Assembly: GCA_015661985.1 (NCBI GenBank)
Contig: DQVB01000552.1
Span: forward strand, 1 to 14,821
Direction: 5' to 3'
From: Planctomycetota bacterium
GTDB lineage: Bacteria > Planctomycetota > Planctomycetia > Pirellulales > Thermoguttaceae
Length of the DNA: 14,821 nucleotides
The notes below the pieces were generated by a model. That model searched no databases. It saw nothing but the letters and a program-made list of their open reading frames with translations, and had not been told where the DNA came from. The first letter of the stretch is position 1. Each line of letters begins with the position of its first letter. Shown here in pieces: positions 7,257 to 13,932 of the stretch. A program made the position numbers and the translations under genes.

Positions 7257-7589
7257 CTAGCGGCCCGTCGATGCCTTGATCTTGATGTCTACCCCCGCTG
7301 GAAGGCTCAGCTTGTTGAGCGCTTCGATGGTCTTGGCCGTCGCCTGCAGAATGTCGATCAGCCGCTTGTGCGTACGGATCTCGAACTGCTGACGAGCCTT
7401 CTTGTCCACGTGAGGACTGGACAGTACCGTGTACCGCTCAATCCGCGTGGGCAAAGGGATCGGGCCATGGACCACCGAGCCGGTCCGCTTGGCCGTGTCC
7501 ACGATCTCCGCGGCGCTCTGATCCAATACCGCGTGGTCGTACGCCTCCATCCGAATGCGGATCACTTCGTTGACTTGCCCTGTGGCCAT
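7257..7589 (-). CDS. rpsJ: 30S ribosomal protein S10
   Basis: S10 is part of the 30S head and doubles as the transcription factor NusE, joining the NusB-boxA antitermination complex and contacting NusG. The start ATG at 7589 gives 110 residues, a few more than the usual 100-105; the open frame extends upstream but that part is not S10-like. Motifs: IRIRMEAYDHAVLDQSA near the N-terminus, then GPIPLPTRIERYTVLSSPHVDKK in two adjoining parts (residues 42-64) and FEIRTHKRLIDIL. A GGAGAGG Shine-Dalgarno precedes it. It is the first gene of the cluster; fusA and tuf, often upstream, are absent here. Confidence 0.98.
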   Translation of the reverse strand: MATGQVNEVIRIRMEAYDHAVLDQSAAEIVDTAKRTGSVVHGPIPLPTRIERYTVLSSPHVDKKARQQFEIRTHKRLIDILQATAKTIEALNKLSLPAGVDIKIKASTGR

Positions 7590-7653
7590 CAGACCTCTCC
7601 GGGTCGACCCATCCCTACTTGCCAAAGACGCACCGCTCTCGCACAGCGGGAAA
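7590..7653 (-). promoter_or_regulatory. S10 operon 5' leader
   Basis: This is the predicted untranslated leader from the inferred start site (about 7653) to the rpsJ ATG. It contains a small hairpin, CCGCT-7 nt-AGCGG (7633-7649), and a perfect 10-bp palindrome GGGTCGACCC (7601-7610) immediately before the Shine-Dalgarno. It is much shorter than the E. coli S10 leader and shows no obvious copy of that L4-binding structure. The hairpins are weak evidence of translational control. Confidence 0.45.
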
Positions 7654-7659
7654 CCTAGG

Positions 7660-7688
7660 ATGTTACCCCATCTGCCAAGAAACGTCAA
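7660..7688 (-). promoter_or_regulatory. Sigma70-type promoter of the S10 operon
   Basis: On the minus strand TTGACG (7683-7688) and TAACAT (7660-7665) are separated by exactly 17 nt, matching the housekeeping consensus at 5/6 and 4/6 positions. The inferred start site is near 7653, about 64 nt before rpsJ. It is the only good promoter found in the intergenic region and is correctly placed to drive the whole ribosomal protein cluster. Confidence 0.8.
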
Positions 7689-7751
7689 CCGGGGAGCGCA
7701 TGAAAATTGTCCGCCGCAAAGGTGACGGACGATACCCACAGAAACCACACC

Positions 7752-7760
7752 TGTGGATAA
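7752..7760 (-). promoter_or_regulatory. Perfect DnaA box upstream of the S10 promoter
   Basis: The minus strand reads TTATCCACA, a perfect match to the DnaA box consensus. It also forms half of a CCACA-CC-TGTGG dyad (7745-7756), and a weaker 7/9 box in the opposite orientation (ATACCCACA) lies at 7732-7740. The box is about 64 bp upstream of the -35 element. It may be a DnaA regulatory site; a lone perfect box does not make an origin. Confidence 0.5.
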
Positions 7761-8079
7761 GTTGTGTACTCTATTCGATGGGCACGCGGGCCCAGCACCG
7801 CGCCCAGCCCACCTGTGGCCGGTGCCGGTCGAAGAAACTGCAGCCGGAGGCCGCGGCCGTCCTTCAGGCCGACCGCGGGGCACCCGCCTGCCGCGCTGGC
7901 CAACACCCGGAGACGGCTCAAGCGGCACCGGATCCGGCAAATCCGTCAGAGGCTATACCGCCCGCGGTTGGACATTTCGCCGCTGCACCCGGGGAGGGCT
8001 CGCCACGCGCAAAAAACCAAACCGTCTTCGGTACAAAAGCCTCGCTCCCCTTCAGCTCGACTCTCGACTCTTGCCAATT

Positions 8080-8114
8080 TGTCACAACCTACTGCGCCAC
8101 AAGAACTTGTGACA
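8080..8114. repeat. Nested inverted repeats (TTGTxACAA family)
   Basis: TGTCACAA (8080-8087) and its reverse complement TTGTGACA (8107-8114) are 19 nt apart. Overlapping the second arm is a tighter dyad, CACAAG-AA-CTTGTG (8098-8111). Each arm is itself close to a TTGT-N-ACAA palindrome, the kind of half-site a dimeric regulator binds. The repeat is between the end of the CysH-like gene and the S10 promoter, so its target gene is unclear. Confidence 0.4.
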
Positions 8115-8164
8115 GACATGTTCTCTTGTGCAGCGTGGTTCCGCAAGGTCGTGCCACGCAGTCA

Positions 8165-8190
8165 GTTGCGGCGATCAGCCTGTCCGCAAC
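8165..8190. repeat. Inverted repeat just past the CysH-like gene
   Basis: GTTGCGG (8165-8171) pairs with CCGCAAC (8184-8190) across a 12-nt loop, about 40 nt after the stop of the CysH-like gene. It could help end its transcript, but no T-run follows on either strand, so it is not a standard intrinsic terminator. Confidence 0.35.
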
Positions 8191-8229
8191 CACCAAGGAC
8201 GGCAAAACTCGAGTTCAGGTTCTTTCAGA

Positions 8230-8946
8230 TCAGATTTGATAGTCGATCAGCGGCCTGGTGTGGATGCCGCATTCGCCCCCACACTTGCTCGTGCCGATCC
8301 AACGGCCAGCCCGCTCATCTGGGGAGGTTGTGATCTTCGTGCAGGGGGCGCATCCCAGGGAACGATAACCCCGGGCATAGAGCGGATTGACGGGGATTTG
8401 ATACAGGGCCAGATACTGCCAGATCTCCCTCTCGTGCCAGATCAGGATGGGATTCAGCTTGATCAGCCCCACGTCCCGCTCTTCAATCTCTTGAAAATCC
8501 GTGCGCGTACGGCCCTCGGTGCACCGCAACCCGGTGACCCAGCAGGCGACATCCATCTCCTGGATGGCTTGCCGGGTGGGCGCCACCTTCAACAAGTCGC
8601 AGCAACGGTCGGGATCCGTCTCATACAGCTTGTCGGGAATCGGTTCGGGGTTTTCGAAAACCCTCAGTTCGGGGTGGTTGGCCACCGTCTCCCGCATGAA
8701 CTGCCTGGTCTCCGGTGGCTTGAACCGCGTCGTGACGATAAACCCCCGAATCGATGGGGCCACACGCTTGGCCAAATGCCACACGACACACGAGTCCTTT
8801 CCCAGGCTGTTGGCCACAACCACCCGGCCGCCATACTCCTTGTAGGCCTCGCGAATCAGCCACAACGACCGCTCTACTTTCTCCGCGAAATTCAGCCCGT
8901 CGACCAGGCCCCGTACGTCCTCTTGCAACACGCTCTGTAACGCCAT
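8230..8946 (-). CDS. CysH-family APS/PAPS reductase-like protein
   Basis: Members of this family reduce adenylyl-sulfate (or its 3'-phosphate) to sulfite in sulfate assimilation. The 238-residue protein has the APS-reductase cysteine set: a CC pair at 115-116 and CxxC at 199-202 (in GYRSLGCAPC), the ligands of a 4Fe-4S cluster in bacterial APS reductases, plus ECGIH with the catalytic-type Cys226 near the C-terminus. GLRCTEGRTRTDF (139-151) replaces the usual GIRREQSPTRA motif, and the PP-loop reads SLGKDS (47-52), closer to ATP pyrophosphatases. The start is fixed by GGAGGAG 7 nt upstream. It stands alone, with no cys genes beside it, so its substrate (APS, PAPS or another) is uncertain. Confidence 0.8.
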   Translation of the reverse strand: MALQSVLQEDVRGLVDGLNFAEKVERSLWLIREAYKEYGGRVVVANSLGKDSCVVWHLAKRVAPSIRGFIVTTRFKPPETRQFMRETVANHPELRVFENPEPIPDKLYETDPDRCCDLLKVAPTRQAIQEMDVACWVTGLRCTEGRTRTDFQEIEERDVGLIKLNPILIWHEREIWQYLALYQIPVNPLYARGYRSLGCAPCTKITTSPDERAGRWIGTSKCGGECGIHTRPLIDYQI

Positions 8947-9135
8947 GACCTGACTCCTCCGAACGAGAACTCATCCTCGCGGCCGCCGGCCCCATGTAAC
9001 CAGCCGTGGTCATGGCTTGCCCCCACGCGACCGCACCCCGCTTCACGACGATAATGGGCAAGCAGGATGCGCTATCGGCCCTCGTCCGTCGGGCACCACG
9101 GCCACACAACACGCACTCCGTTGCCGCGAGGGGTC

Positions 9136-9160
9136 GTAGCAGCCTGACGCCTGCCGCTAC
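9136..9160 (-). promoter_or_regulatory. Leader hairpin upstream of the CysH-like gene
   Basis: On the minus strand GTAGCGGC and GCTGCTAC pair into an 8-bp stem (one G-U) with a 9-nt loop. It would lie about 30-55 nt into the transcript from the proposed promoter at 9197-9225. There is no adjacent T-run, so it is not a terminator; it may be part of a structured leader. It does not fit a riboswitch class that I could verify by eye. Confidence 0.4.
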
Positions 9161-9193
9161 CCATTACATCACTCTGTTTATCAGCTTGCTGAA

Positions 9194-9199
9194 TATAAT
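9194..9199 (+). promoter_or_regulatory. TATAAT -10-like element toward flhA
   Basis: A perfect TATAAT on the plus strand, in the AT-rich patch. No acceptable -35 lies 16-18 nt upstream (ACTCTG at 17 nt). If used, it would give a leader of about 360 nt to flhA. It overlaps the minus-strand promoter candidate, so the two could compete. Confidence 0.3.
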
Positions 9200-9225
9200 A
9201 TCGCCCATTCGGCGACTCGAGTCAA
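9197..9225 (-). promoter_or_regulatory. Candidate promoter of the CysH-like gene
   Basis: On the minus strand TTGACT (9220-9225) and GATATT (9197-9202) are 17 nt apart, matching consensus at 5/6 and 4/6. The -35 overlaps the palindrome GACTCGAGTC, a possible operator. The transcript would have a leader of about 240 nt before the ATG at 8946. Confidence 0.5.
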
Positions 9226-9565
9226 GAGGCTTACGCGGGATTTGCCGCCAAGAGCTGTCTTGCCCTGGAAACGGCCACCCATGGCGCCGCGTTTTATCGT
9301 CCACAGGTGGGGTTCTTGCTTGGGCAAATCGGGGGGATCGCCCACATTCTCTGTCACTTCTCTGTGGGCTGCGGCCGCGGCGGTTTATTGTTCGCCCCAG
9401 AAGGCCGCAATGTCACAGCCGCCCCAATAGCGGATGGCTATCTCGACGACGTGGTGGGTACAAACCGACCTGGACAGCCCGGCGGCTTTCGAGTACTTTC
9501 CGCCGCTGATCTTTCCCCTCGACAGGTCTTCTCCTCTAGCGGTCTTTTGGCCTCCGGAGAAACGG

Positions 9566-11656
9566 ATGGCATCCGGTGCGCTGCCGCCCGTGGGTGCGGC
9601 TTCTTCTATGACTCGATTTCAGGACTTCCTTTTGCCGGTGGGCATCGTTGCCAGCGTGCTGGTGATCATGGTGCCGTTGCCCACCGGTTTGATGGACATC
9701 CTGCTGGCGGGCAACATCACCATCGCCGTGATCATGCTGTTGACCACGATCTACGTGCGCACGCCGCTGGAGTTCAACATTTTCCCTTCGCTGCTTTTGG
9801 CCACCACGCTGTTTCGGCTAGTGCTGAACGTGGCCACCACCCGGTTGATCCTTACCCGGGCCAACACCGCCGGGGAGTTGGCTGCTGGGCAAGTGATCAA
9901 CAGTTTTCAGGAATTCGTGGCGGGCAACCAGATCGTCGTGGGGCTGATCATCTTCGTGATCATCGTGGTGATCCAGTTTGTGGTGATCACCAAAGGGGCT
10001 ACGCGGATCAGCGAGGTGGCTGCGCGGTTCGCCTTGGACGGCATGCCGGGCCGACAGATGGCGATCGACGCGGACTTGAACGCGGGTATCATCGACGAGC
10101 GCGAGGCCCAACGGCGTCGGGAGGAGATCACCCGCCAGGCGGATTTCTTCGGGGCCATGGACGGTGCCAGCAAGTTTGTACGGGGGGATGCGATTGCGGG
10201 GATCATGATTACGCTGATCAACATCGTCGGCGGTCTGATCATTGGTGTGTTCGACGCGGGGATGGGGTTGGGCGAAGCCGCCTCGGTTTTCACTCGGTTG
10301 ACCATTGGGGACGGGCTGGTCAGTCAGGTACCGGCGTTCTTGATTTCTCTGGCTGCCGGTCTGCTTGTCACGCGCAGCAGCCAGCAGGTGAATCTCCCGA
10401 GCGAGTTTCTGGCGCAGTTGTTTTCCCGTCCGCAGGCGTTGGTGGTGGCCGGCGGCTTTTTGGGGGTCTTGGTATTCACGAAGCTACCGACGGTTCCCCT
10501 GTTGTTGATCGGCGGCAGCTGTCTGGGGTTGGCTGCGGTGCTCAGGCGCCGCAGGGCCCAGGCGCGGGCTGGAGAAGAGGCCAAGAGGCGGACCGAGGCG
10601 GCCAAGCCGCGGGAGGAGCGGATCGAAGACTACTTGGCCGTCGATCCCATGGAGGTGGAGATTGGCGTGGGCCTGATCAAGCTGGCCGATCCAGCTCGCG
10701 GGGGCGACCTATTGGAGCGCATCCATCGCATCCGCCAGAACATCGCTTCGGATATTGGCATCATCCTGCCCAAGGTGCGCATCCGGGACAGTTTCCAGTT
10801 GGAGCAGACCCAGTATCGGATCAAGATTGCCGGTGTGCCCGTGGCCGACGGCATGGTCGATCCCAACCGCCTGTTGGCCATGGACGCCAGCGGCAAGGCG
10901 AACAAGATCCCCGGGGTCGCGACGACCGATCCGGCCTTCGGTACGCCGGCGTTGTGGATCGAGCCGTCGGTGCGAGACCAGGCGGAACTGCAGGGCTACA
11001 CGGTGGTCGATCCCGGGGCGGTGATCGCCACGCATTTGACCGAAACGGTGCGCAAGCACGCCGACGAGCTCCTCACTCGCGACGCCACAAAGCACCTGGT
11101 GGATGAACTGCGCAAGAGCTCGCCGGCTGTGGTGGACGAGCTGATCCCCGGCGTGATGAAGCTGGCCGAAGTGCAGCAGATTCTGCAGATGCTCTTGCGC
11201 GAACAGGTGCCCATTCGCCAGTTGGGGATCATCTTGGAAACGCTGGGTGACTATGCCCCGCGGACCAAGGACCCGATTCTGTTGACCGAGTATGTCCGAG
11301 CTCGCCTGGGCCGCACCATTTGTACCCGTTACCGGGGCGAGGACCGGCGGCTCCACGTGGTGACGCTGGACCCGGCGTTGGAAGACCGTATCCGCGCCGG
11401 GTTTGAGCACAGCGATCGAGGCTTGTTCATCCGCATGTCGCCTCAGGCGGTGGAGGCGACGTGTCGGTTGATTGCTACGGCGTTGAAGAAGGTCCCGGCC
11501 CACCGGCCACCGATCGTGCTGGTCAGCCCGCCCATTCGGGCTGCGTTGAAAGAGATGACTCGCGGTCACCTGCCTGAGCTGATCGTGCTCAGTTACAACG
11601 AGGTGACGCGTGACACGCGGATTGAATCGGTGGCGATGGTCTCCGAGGCGGCATGA
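9566..11656 (+). CDS. flhA: Flagellar type III export gate protein FlhA
   Basis: FlhA is the inner-membrane ion-conducting component of the flagellar export gate; its cytoplasmic domain forms a nonameric ring that docks export chaperones. The start ATG at 9566 has GGAG about 7 nt upstream and gives 696 residues, the normal length. Residues 21-326 hold about eight hydrophobic membrane segments, with the FPSLLLATTLFRLVLNVATT segment (73-92) and the conserved cytoplasmic loop RFALDGMPGRQMAIDADLNAG (154-174). Asp208 in RGDAIAGI corresponds to the essential Asp208 of Salmonella FlhA. Residues about 350-696 form the soluble domain, with the segment LGDYAPRTKDPILLTEYVR (560-578). flhF follows after 26 nt. 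flhB is not adjacent. Confidence 0.98.
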   Translation: MASGALPPVGAASSMTRFQDFLLPVGIVASVLVIMVPLPTGLMDILLAGNITIAVIMLLTTIYVRTPLEFNIFPSLLLATTLFRLVLNVATTRLILTRANTAGELAAGQVINSFQEFVAGNQIVVGLIIFVIIVVIQFVVITKGATRISEVAARFALDGMPGRQMAIDADLNAGIIDEREAQRRREEITRQADFFGAMDGASKFVRGDAIAGIMITLINIVGGLIIGVFDAGMGLGEAASVFTRLTIGDGLVSQVPAFLISLAAGLLVTRSSQQVNLPSEFLAQLFSRPQALVVAGGFLGVLVFTKLPTVPLLLIGGSCLGLAAVLRRRRAQARAGEEAKRRTEAAKPREERIEDYLAVDPMEVEIGVGLIKLADPARGGDLLERIHRIRQNIASDIGIILPKVRIRDSFQLEQTQYRIKIAGVPVADGMVDPNRLLAMDASGKANKIPGVATTDPAFGTPALWIEPSVRDQAELQGYTVVDPGAVIATHLTETVRKHADELLTRDATKHLVDELRKSSPAVVDELIPGVMKLAEVQQILQMLLREQVPIRQLGIILETLGDYAPRTKDPILLTEYVRARLGRTICTRYRGEDRRLHVVTLDPALEDRIRAGFEHSDRGLFIRMSPQAVEATCRLIATALKKVPAHRPPIVLVSPPIRAALKEMTRGHLPELIVLSYNEVTRDTRIESVAMVSEAA

Positions 11657-11682
11657 ACTGAGTCCGAGCAAAGGTGGTGGTT

Positions 11683-12810
11683 ATGGAAGTCAGGACGTTT
11701 CGGGCGCCCACGATGCAAGAGGCGTTGGCGCTGGTCGAGCGGGAATTGGGGCCGGACGCGGCCGTGCTGCACACGCGTGAGGTGCGTCGCCACCGCCTGT
11801 TCGGGTTGTGGCAGGGTCGACGTGAAATCGAAGTGACGGCCTCGGCGGGCGTCAACGTACCCAGCCGGCTGCCGCCACGCCCTGTGCCGCAGGCGCCGGA
11901 GCCGCCGCCGGCTGTCGTCCCCCGACAGCTGGAAGGCCAACTCAGCCGGCTGCATACGATGGTGGAGGAGCTCTGCCGACGGAGCTGCACCGGGCCTGGG
12001 GAGGAGTTGCCCGATGGGCTTTTCCGCCTGTTCACTGACCTGATCGAAGCCGACTTGGACGAAGACGAAGCCCGCAGCCTGGTGCATCGAGTGCGCCGCG
12101 AGGCCCCGGATTCGGAGATAGATGATCCGCTATTGTTGAAGGCGCGCGTAGCCCGGCTACTGGAGTCGGAAATCCGTGTGACGGGACCCATCCAGATTGT
12201 TCCGGGCTCGTGCCGCTTGGTGGCTTTGGTCGGTCCAACCGGCGTGGGCAAGACGACCACGATCGCCAAGTTGGCCGCCAACTATCGCTTGAAGGAGAAA
12301 CGCCACGTTGGGCTGATCACCGTGGACACCTACCGCATCGCCGCCGTGGAGCAGCTGCGCACCTATGCGGACATCATCGATCTGCCCATGCAGGTGGTCT
12401 CTTCGCCGCGGGAGATGCGCCCGGCTGTGGAGCGGTTGCGGGGCATGGACCTCATCTTGATGGACACCGCAGGACGCAGCCCACGGGACGAGATCAAGAT
12501 CAAAGAGTTGAAGGCGTTCCTCAGCGAGGCGGGCGTGGACGAGGTGCATCTGGTGCTATCGGCCGTCAGCGGCGCCAAAGCACTGGAGCAGACGGCGGCC
12601 CGATTCGCCACGGCGGGAACGACCAGCCTGATTTTGACCAAGTTGGACGAGGCGACCAGCCTGGGACAGGTGTTGCCCCTGATCCACGCCAGCGGCCTGC
12701 CGCTGAGCTACTTGACCAACGGTCAGAACGTGCCGGACGACATCGAAACGGCCGAGGCCGGCCGGTTGGCCCGCCTGATCCTGGCCATTGAACCCGCCAC
12801 GCGAAGCTGA
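11683..12810 (+). CDS. flhF: Flagellar biosynthesis GTPase FlhF (SRP-type)
   Basis: FlhF is the third SRP GTPase; it fixes the site of flagellar assembly, often the pole, and recruits early basal-body parts. The 375-residue protein has an N-terminal B domain, a Pro-rich linker at about 60-80, an N domain of helices (about 85-170) and a G domain: P-loop GPTGVGKT (184-191), DTYRIAAVEQL (215-225), DTAGR (261-265) and TKLDEA (319-324), all intact. ATG 11683 with AAGG about 8 nt upstream is preferred over GTG 11674. The stop is separated from flhG by one base, so the two are probably co-translated; FlhG is its known GTPase activator. Confidence 0.97.
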   Translation: MEVRTFRAPTMQEALALVERELGPDAAVLHTREVRRHRLFGLWQGRREIEVTASAGVNVPSRLPPRPVPQAPEPPPAVVPRQLEGQLSRLHTMVEELCRRSCTGPGEELPDGLFRLFTDLIEADLDEDEARSLVHRVRREAPDSEIDDPLLLKARVARLLESEIRVTGPIQIVPGSCRLVALVGPTGVGKTTTIAKLAANYRLKEKRHVGLITVDTYRIAAVEQLRTYADIIDLPMQVVSSPREMRPAVERLRGMDLILMDTAGRSPRDEIKIKELKAFLSEAGVDEVHLVLSAVSGAKALEQTAARFATAGTTSLILTKLDEATSLGQVLPLIHASGLPLSYLTNGQNVPDDIETAEAGRLARLILAIEPATRS

Positions 12811-12811
12811 C

Positions 12812-13627
12812 ATGCACGATCAGGCGAAGTCGCTCAGGCAATTGGTACACCAAGCGCCCCTGCGGTCGGCCCGGACCCGGCCGTTGATCACCGCCCTTAC
12901 GGGGGCCAAGGGCGGGGTAGGGACGACGACCGTGGCGCTGGGTTTGGCCGTGGAAATGGTCTGCCAGGGACATTCGGCCCTGCTGGTCGATGCGGACCCG
13001 GACGGCGGAGACGTGGCCACGCTGTGCCGGCTGCCGGATCGATGGACCGTGGCCGACGTCTTGGCTGGACACCGCACGGTTGAGGAGGCCCTGCAGCCTG
13101 GACCGGGCGGCCTGAGCGTGCTGGCCGGCGCCTGGGGCCTGGACCTGATGGCGGAGTGTTCGGCGGCCACCCACGAGCGATTGGTGGGCCAATTGCGCGC
13201 GTTGGCCGCCAAGGTGGACCTCGTGTTGGTCGACGTGGGCAGCGGTACCAGCCATCTGGTGCGACGCTGGTGGCGAGCGGCCGACCAGGTGCTGCTGGTC
13301 ACCACGCCGGAACTGCCCGCCGTGATGGACGCTTACGCCACGATTAAGGTGCTTTCCGGCGGCAACGGCCGCCTCAGACTCCGTTCGGTGGTCAATCTCT
13401 GCGACGGGGCGACCCAGGCGGCTGACGTCCACGCCCGGCTGGCCCGGGCCTGCGCCCGGTTCCTGGGGATTCGTCTCGTGCCGGCTGGTCATTTGCCGTG
13501 CAATCCACGATTGGTACAGCCTGGGGCCAAGCTCCAGGAACTCACCGCACTGGCCAAGGCGATCGGCGGAGGCCGCCGGGGCAGCACCTGCCTGCAGCGG
13601 GCCTGTTCACACCCGGCCCGTTCGTAG
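12812..13627 (+). CDS. flhG: Flagellar number regulator FlhG (FleN/YlxH), MinD-like ATPase
   Basis: FlhG is a MinD/ParA-type ATPase that limits flagellar number and stimulates FlhF GTPase. The 271-residue protein starts MHDQAKSLRQL; residues 3-9 match the DQAxxLR motif of the FlhF-activating N-terminal helix. The deviant Walker A is KGGVGTTT (33-40), with threonine where most relatives have the P-loop lysine (KGGVGKTT). Further motifs are LLVDADPDGGD (57-67), the DVGSG switch (141-145), and a VTTPE strand (163-167). The ATG at 12812 follows the flhF stop by one base (TGACATG) and has no good Shine-Dalgarno, implying coupling. CpaE/TadZ is the main alternative because it can share the altered Walker A, but context and the DQAxxLR motif favour FlhG. 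Confidence 0.93.
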   Translation: MHDQAKSLRQLVHQAPLRSARTRPLITALTGAKGGVGTTTVALGLAVEMVCQGHSALLVDADPDGGDVATLCRLPDRWTVADVLAGHRTVEEALQPGPGGLSVLAGAWGLDLMAECSAATHERLVGQLRALAAKVDLVLVDVGSGTSHLVRRWWRAADQVLLVTTPELPAVMDAYATIKVLSGGNGRLRLRSVVNLCDGATQAADVHARLARACARFLGIRLVPAGHLPCNPRLVQPGAKLQELTALAKAIGGGRRGSTCLQRACSHPARS

Positions 13628-13642
13628 CTGACGAAGGAACCG

Positions 13643-13882
13643 ATGAAGCGTACCGGGCCGGTCGACCGGTTCTGGCTGGCCTGCCCACCACAATGGGTCT
13701 CGGCCGGTCTGTGGACCGAGCCACCTCGTCGGACCCGAGGTCGTGGGATTCTGGATGGGCTCTGGCCAGAAACGGGCGACAGCCGTCGCGCCAACCGGAC
13801 ATGGGGAAAGGGACAAAACAGATTCAAGCCACCAGTATCCAATGCCGATAACCGATCGCGGCACTGGCAGCCTCTGCGCTGA
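13643..13882 (+). CDS. Doubtful small ORF between flhG and the membrane protein gene
   Basis: A 79-residue frame that starts 15 nt after flhG, with AAGGA shortly upstream (4 nt spacing). I do not recognise it. It is rich in Arg, Trp, Pro and Gly, has no hydrophobic segment and no motif. Codon third-position GC is lower than in the flanking flagellar genes, especially after the first third, so it looks more like non-coding sequence than like its neighbours. If it is not a gene, 13628-13932 is a 305-nt spacer in the operon. Confidence 0.3.
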   Translation: MKRTGPVDRFWLACPPQWVSAGLWTEPPRRTRGRGILDGLWPETGDSRRANRTWGKGQNRFKPPVSNADNRSRHWQPLR

Positions 13883-13932
13883 GAAAGTGTAACGATTGCG
13901 GTGACTCGGAAGGTTTCCTGCAGGATTCACTC

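Larger units (their letters stand above)
7689..8229. other. Non-coding region between the S10 promoter and the CysH-like gene
   Basis: About 540 nt without a believable gene. Open frames here have no Shine-Dalgarno, no family resemblance and run into neighbouring genes. Besides the DnaA box it holds a 10-bp palindrome CCGGATCCGG (7928-7937), two overlapping copies of CTCGACTC (8056-8070), and a cluster of dyads around 8080-8125. No tRNA-like T-loop and no clear rho-independent terminator for the CysH-like gene were found. Confidence 0.6.
8947..9565. other. Divergent intergenic region, CysH-like gene / flhA
   Basis: A 619-nt stretch with no gene that I can support; frames open here lack Shine-Dalgarno sites or are extensions of neighbours. 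It contains an AT-rich patch (about 9160-9210), unusual in this GC-rich window, with promoter-like elements in both directions, a strong hairpin (9136-9160), a 10-bp palindrome GACTCGAGTC (9214-9223) and a GCCCACA / TGTGGGC inverted repeat (9340-9346 and 9363-9369). No sigma28 or sigma54 consensus was seen before flhA. Confidence 0.6.

Noticed and set aside
7590..7940. Upstream extension of the rpsJ frame
   Set aside because: It would cross the S10 promoter and leader, adds non-S10 sequence, and the ATG at 7589 has a Shine-Dalgarno and gives a normal S10.
7800..8000. tRNA or other structured RNA gene in the intergenic region
   Set aside because: No T-loop GGTTCGAATCC-like segment and no cloverleaf pairing on either strand.
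7689..8229. Replication origin
   Set aside because: Only one perfect DnaA box, no array of boxes, no AT-rich unwinding stretch and no dnaA, dnaN or gidA neighbours.
8140..8230. Intrinsic terminator after the CysH-like gene
   Set aside because: The inverted repeat at 8165-8190 has no following T-run on either strand, so it is listed only as a repeat.
8947..9190. SAM-I riboswitch upstream of the CysH-like gene
   Set aside because: A GATAAACAGAG segment and a later GGCAAC recall parts of the class, but the core GGGAC...GATGAA elements and the four-way junction could not be matched by eye. It stays only as a testable idea for an RNA family search.
9434..9565. Upstream extension of the flhA frame by 44 codons
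   Set aside because: The extra residues do not resemble an FlhA N-terminus, and the ATG at 9566 has a good Shine-Dalgarno and gives the normal family length.
9307..11106. A 599-codon frame overlapping flhA on the same strand
   Set aside because: It is a frame-shifted shadow of flhA, Gly/Arg-rich without a domain, while the flhA frame encodes a full-length conserved protein.
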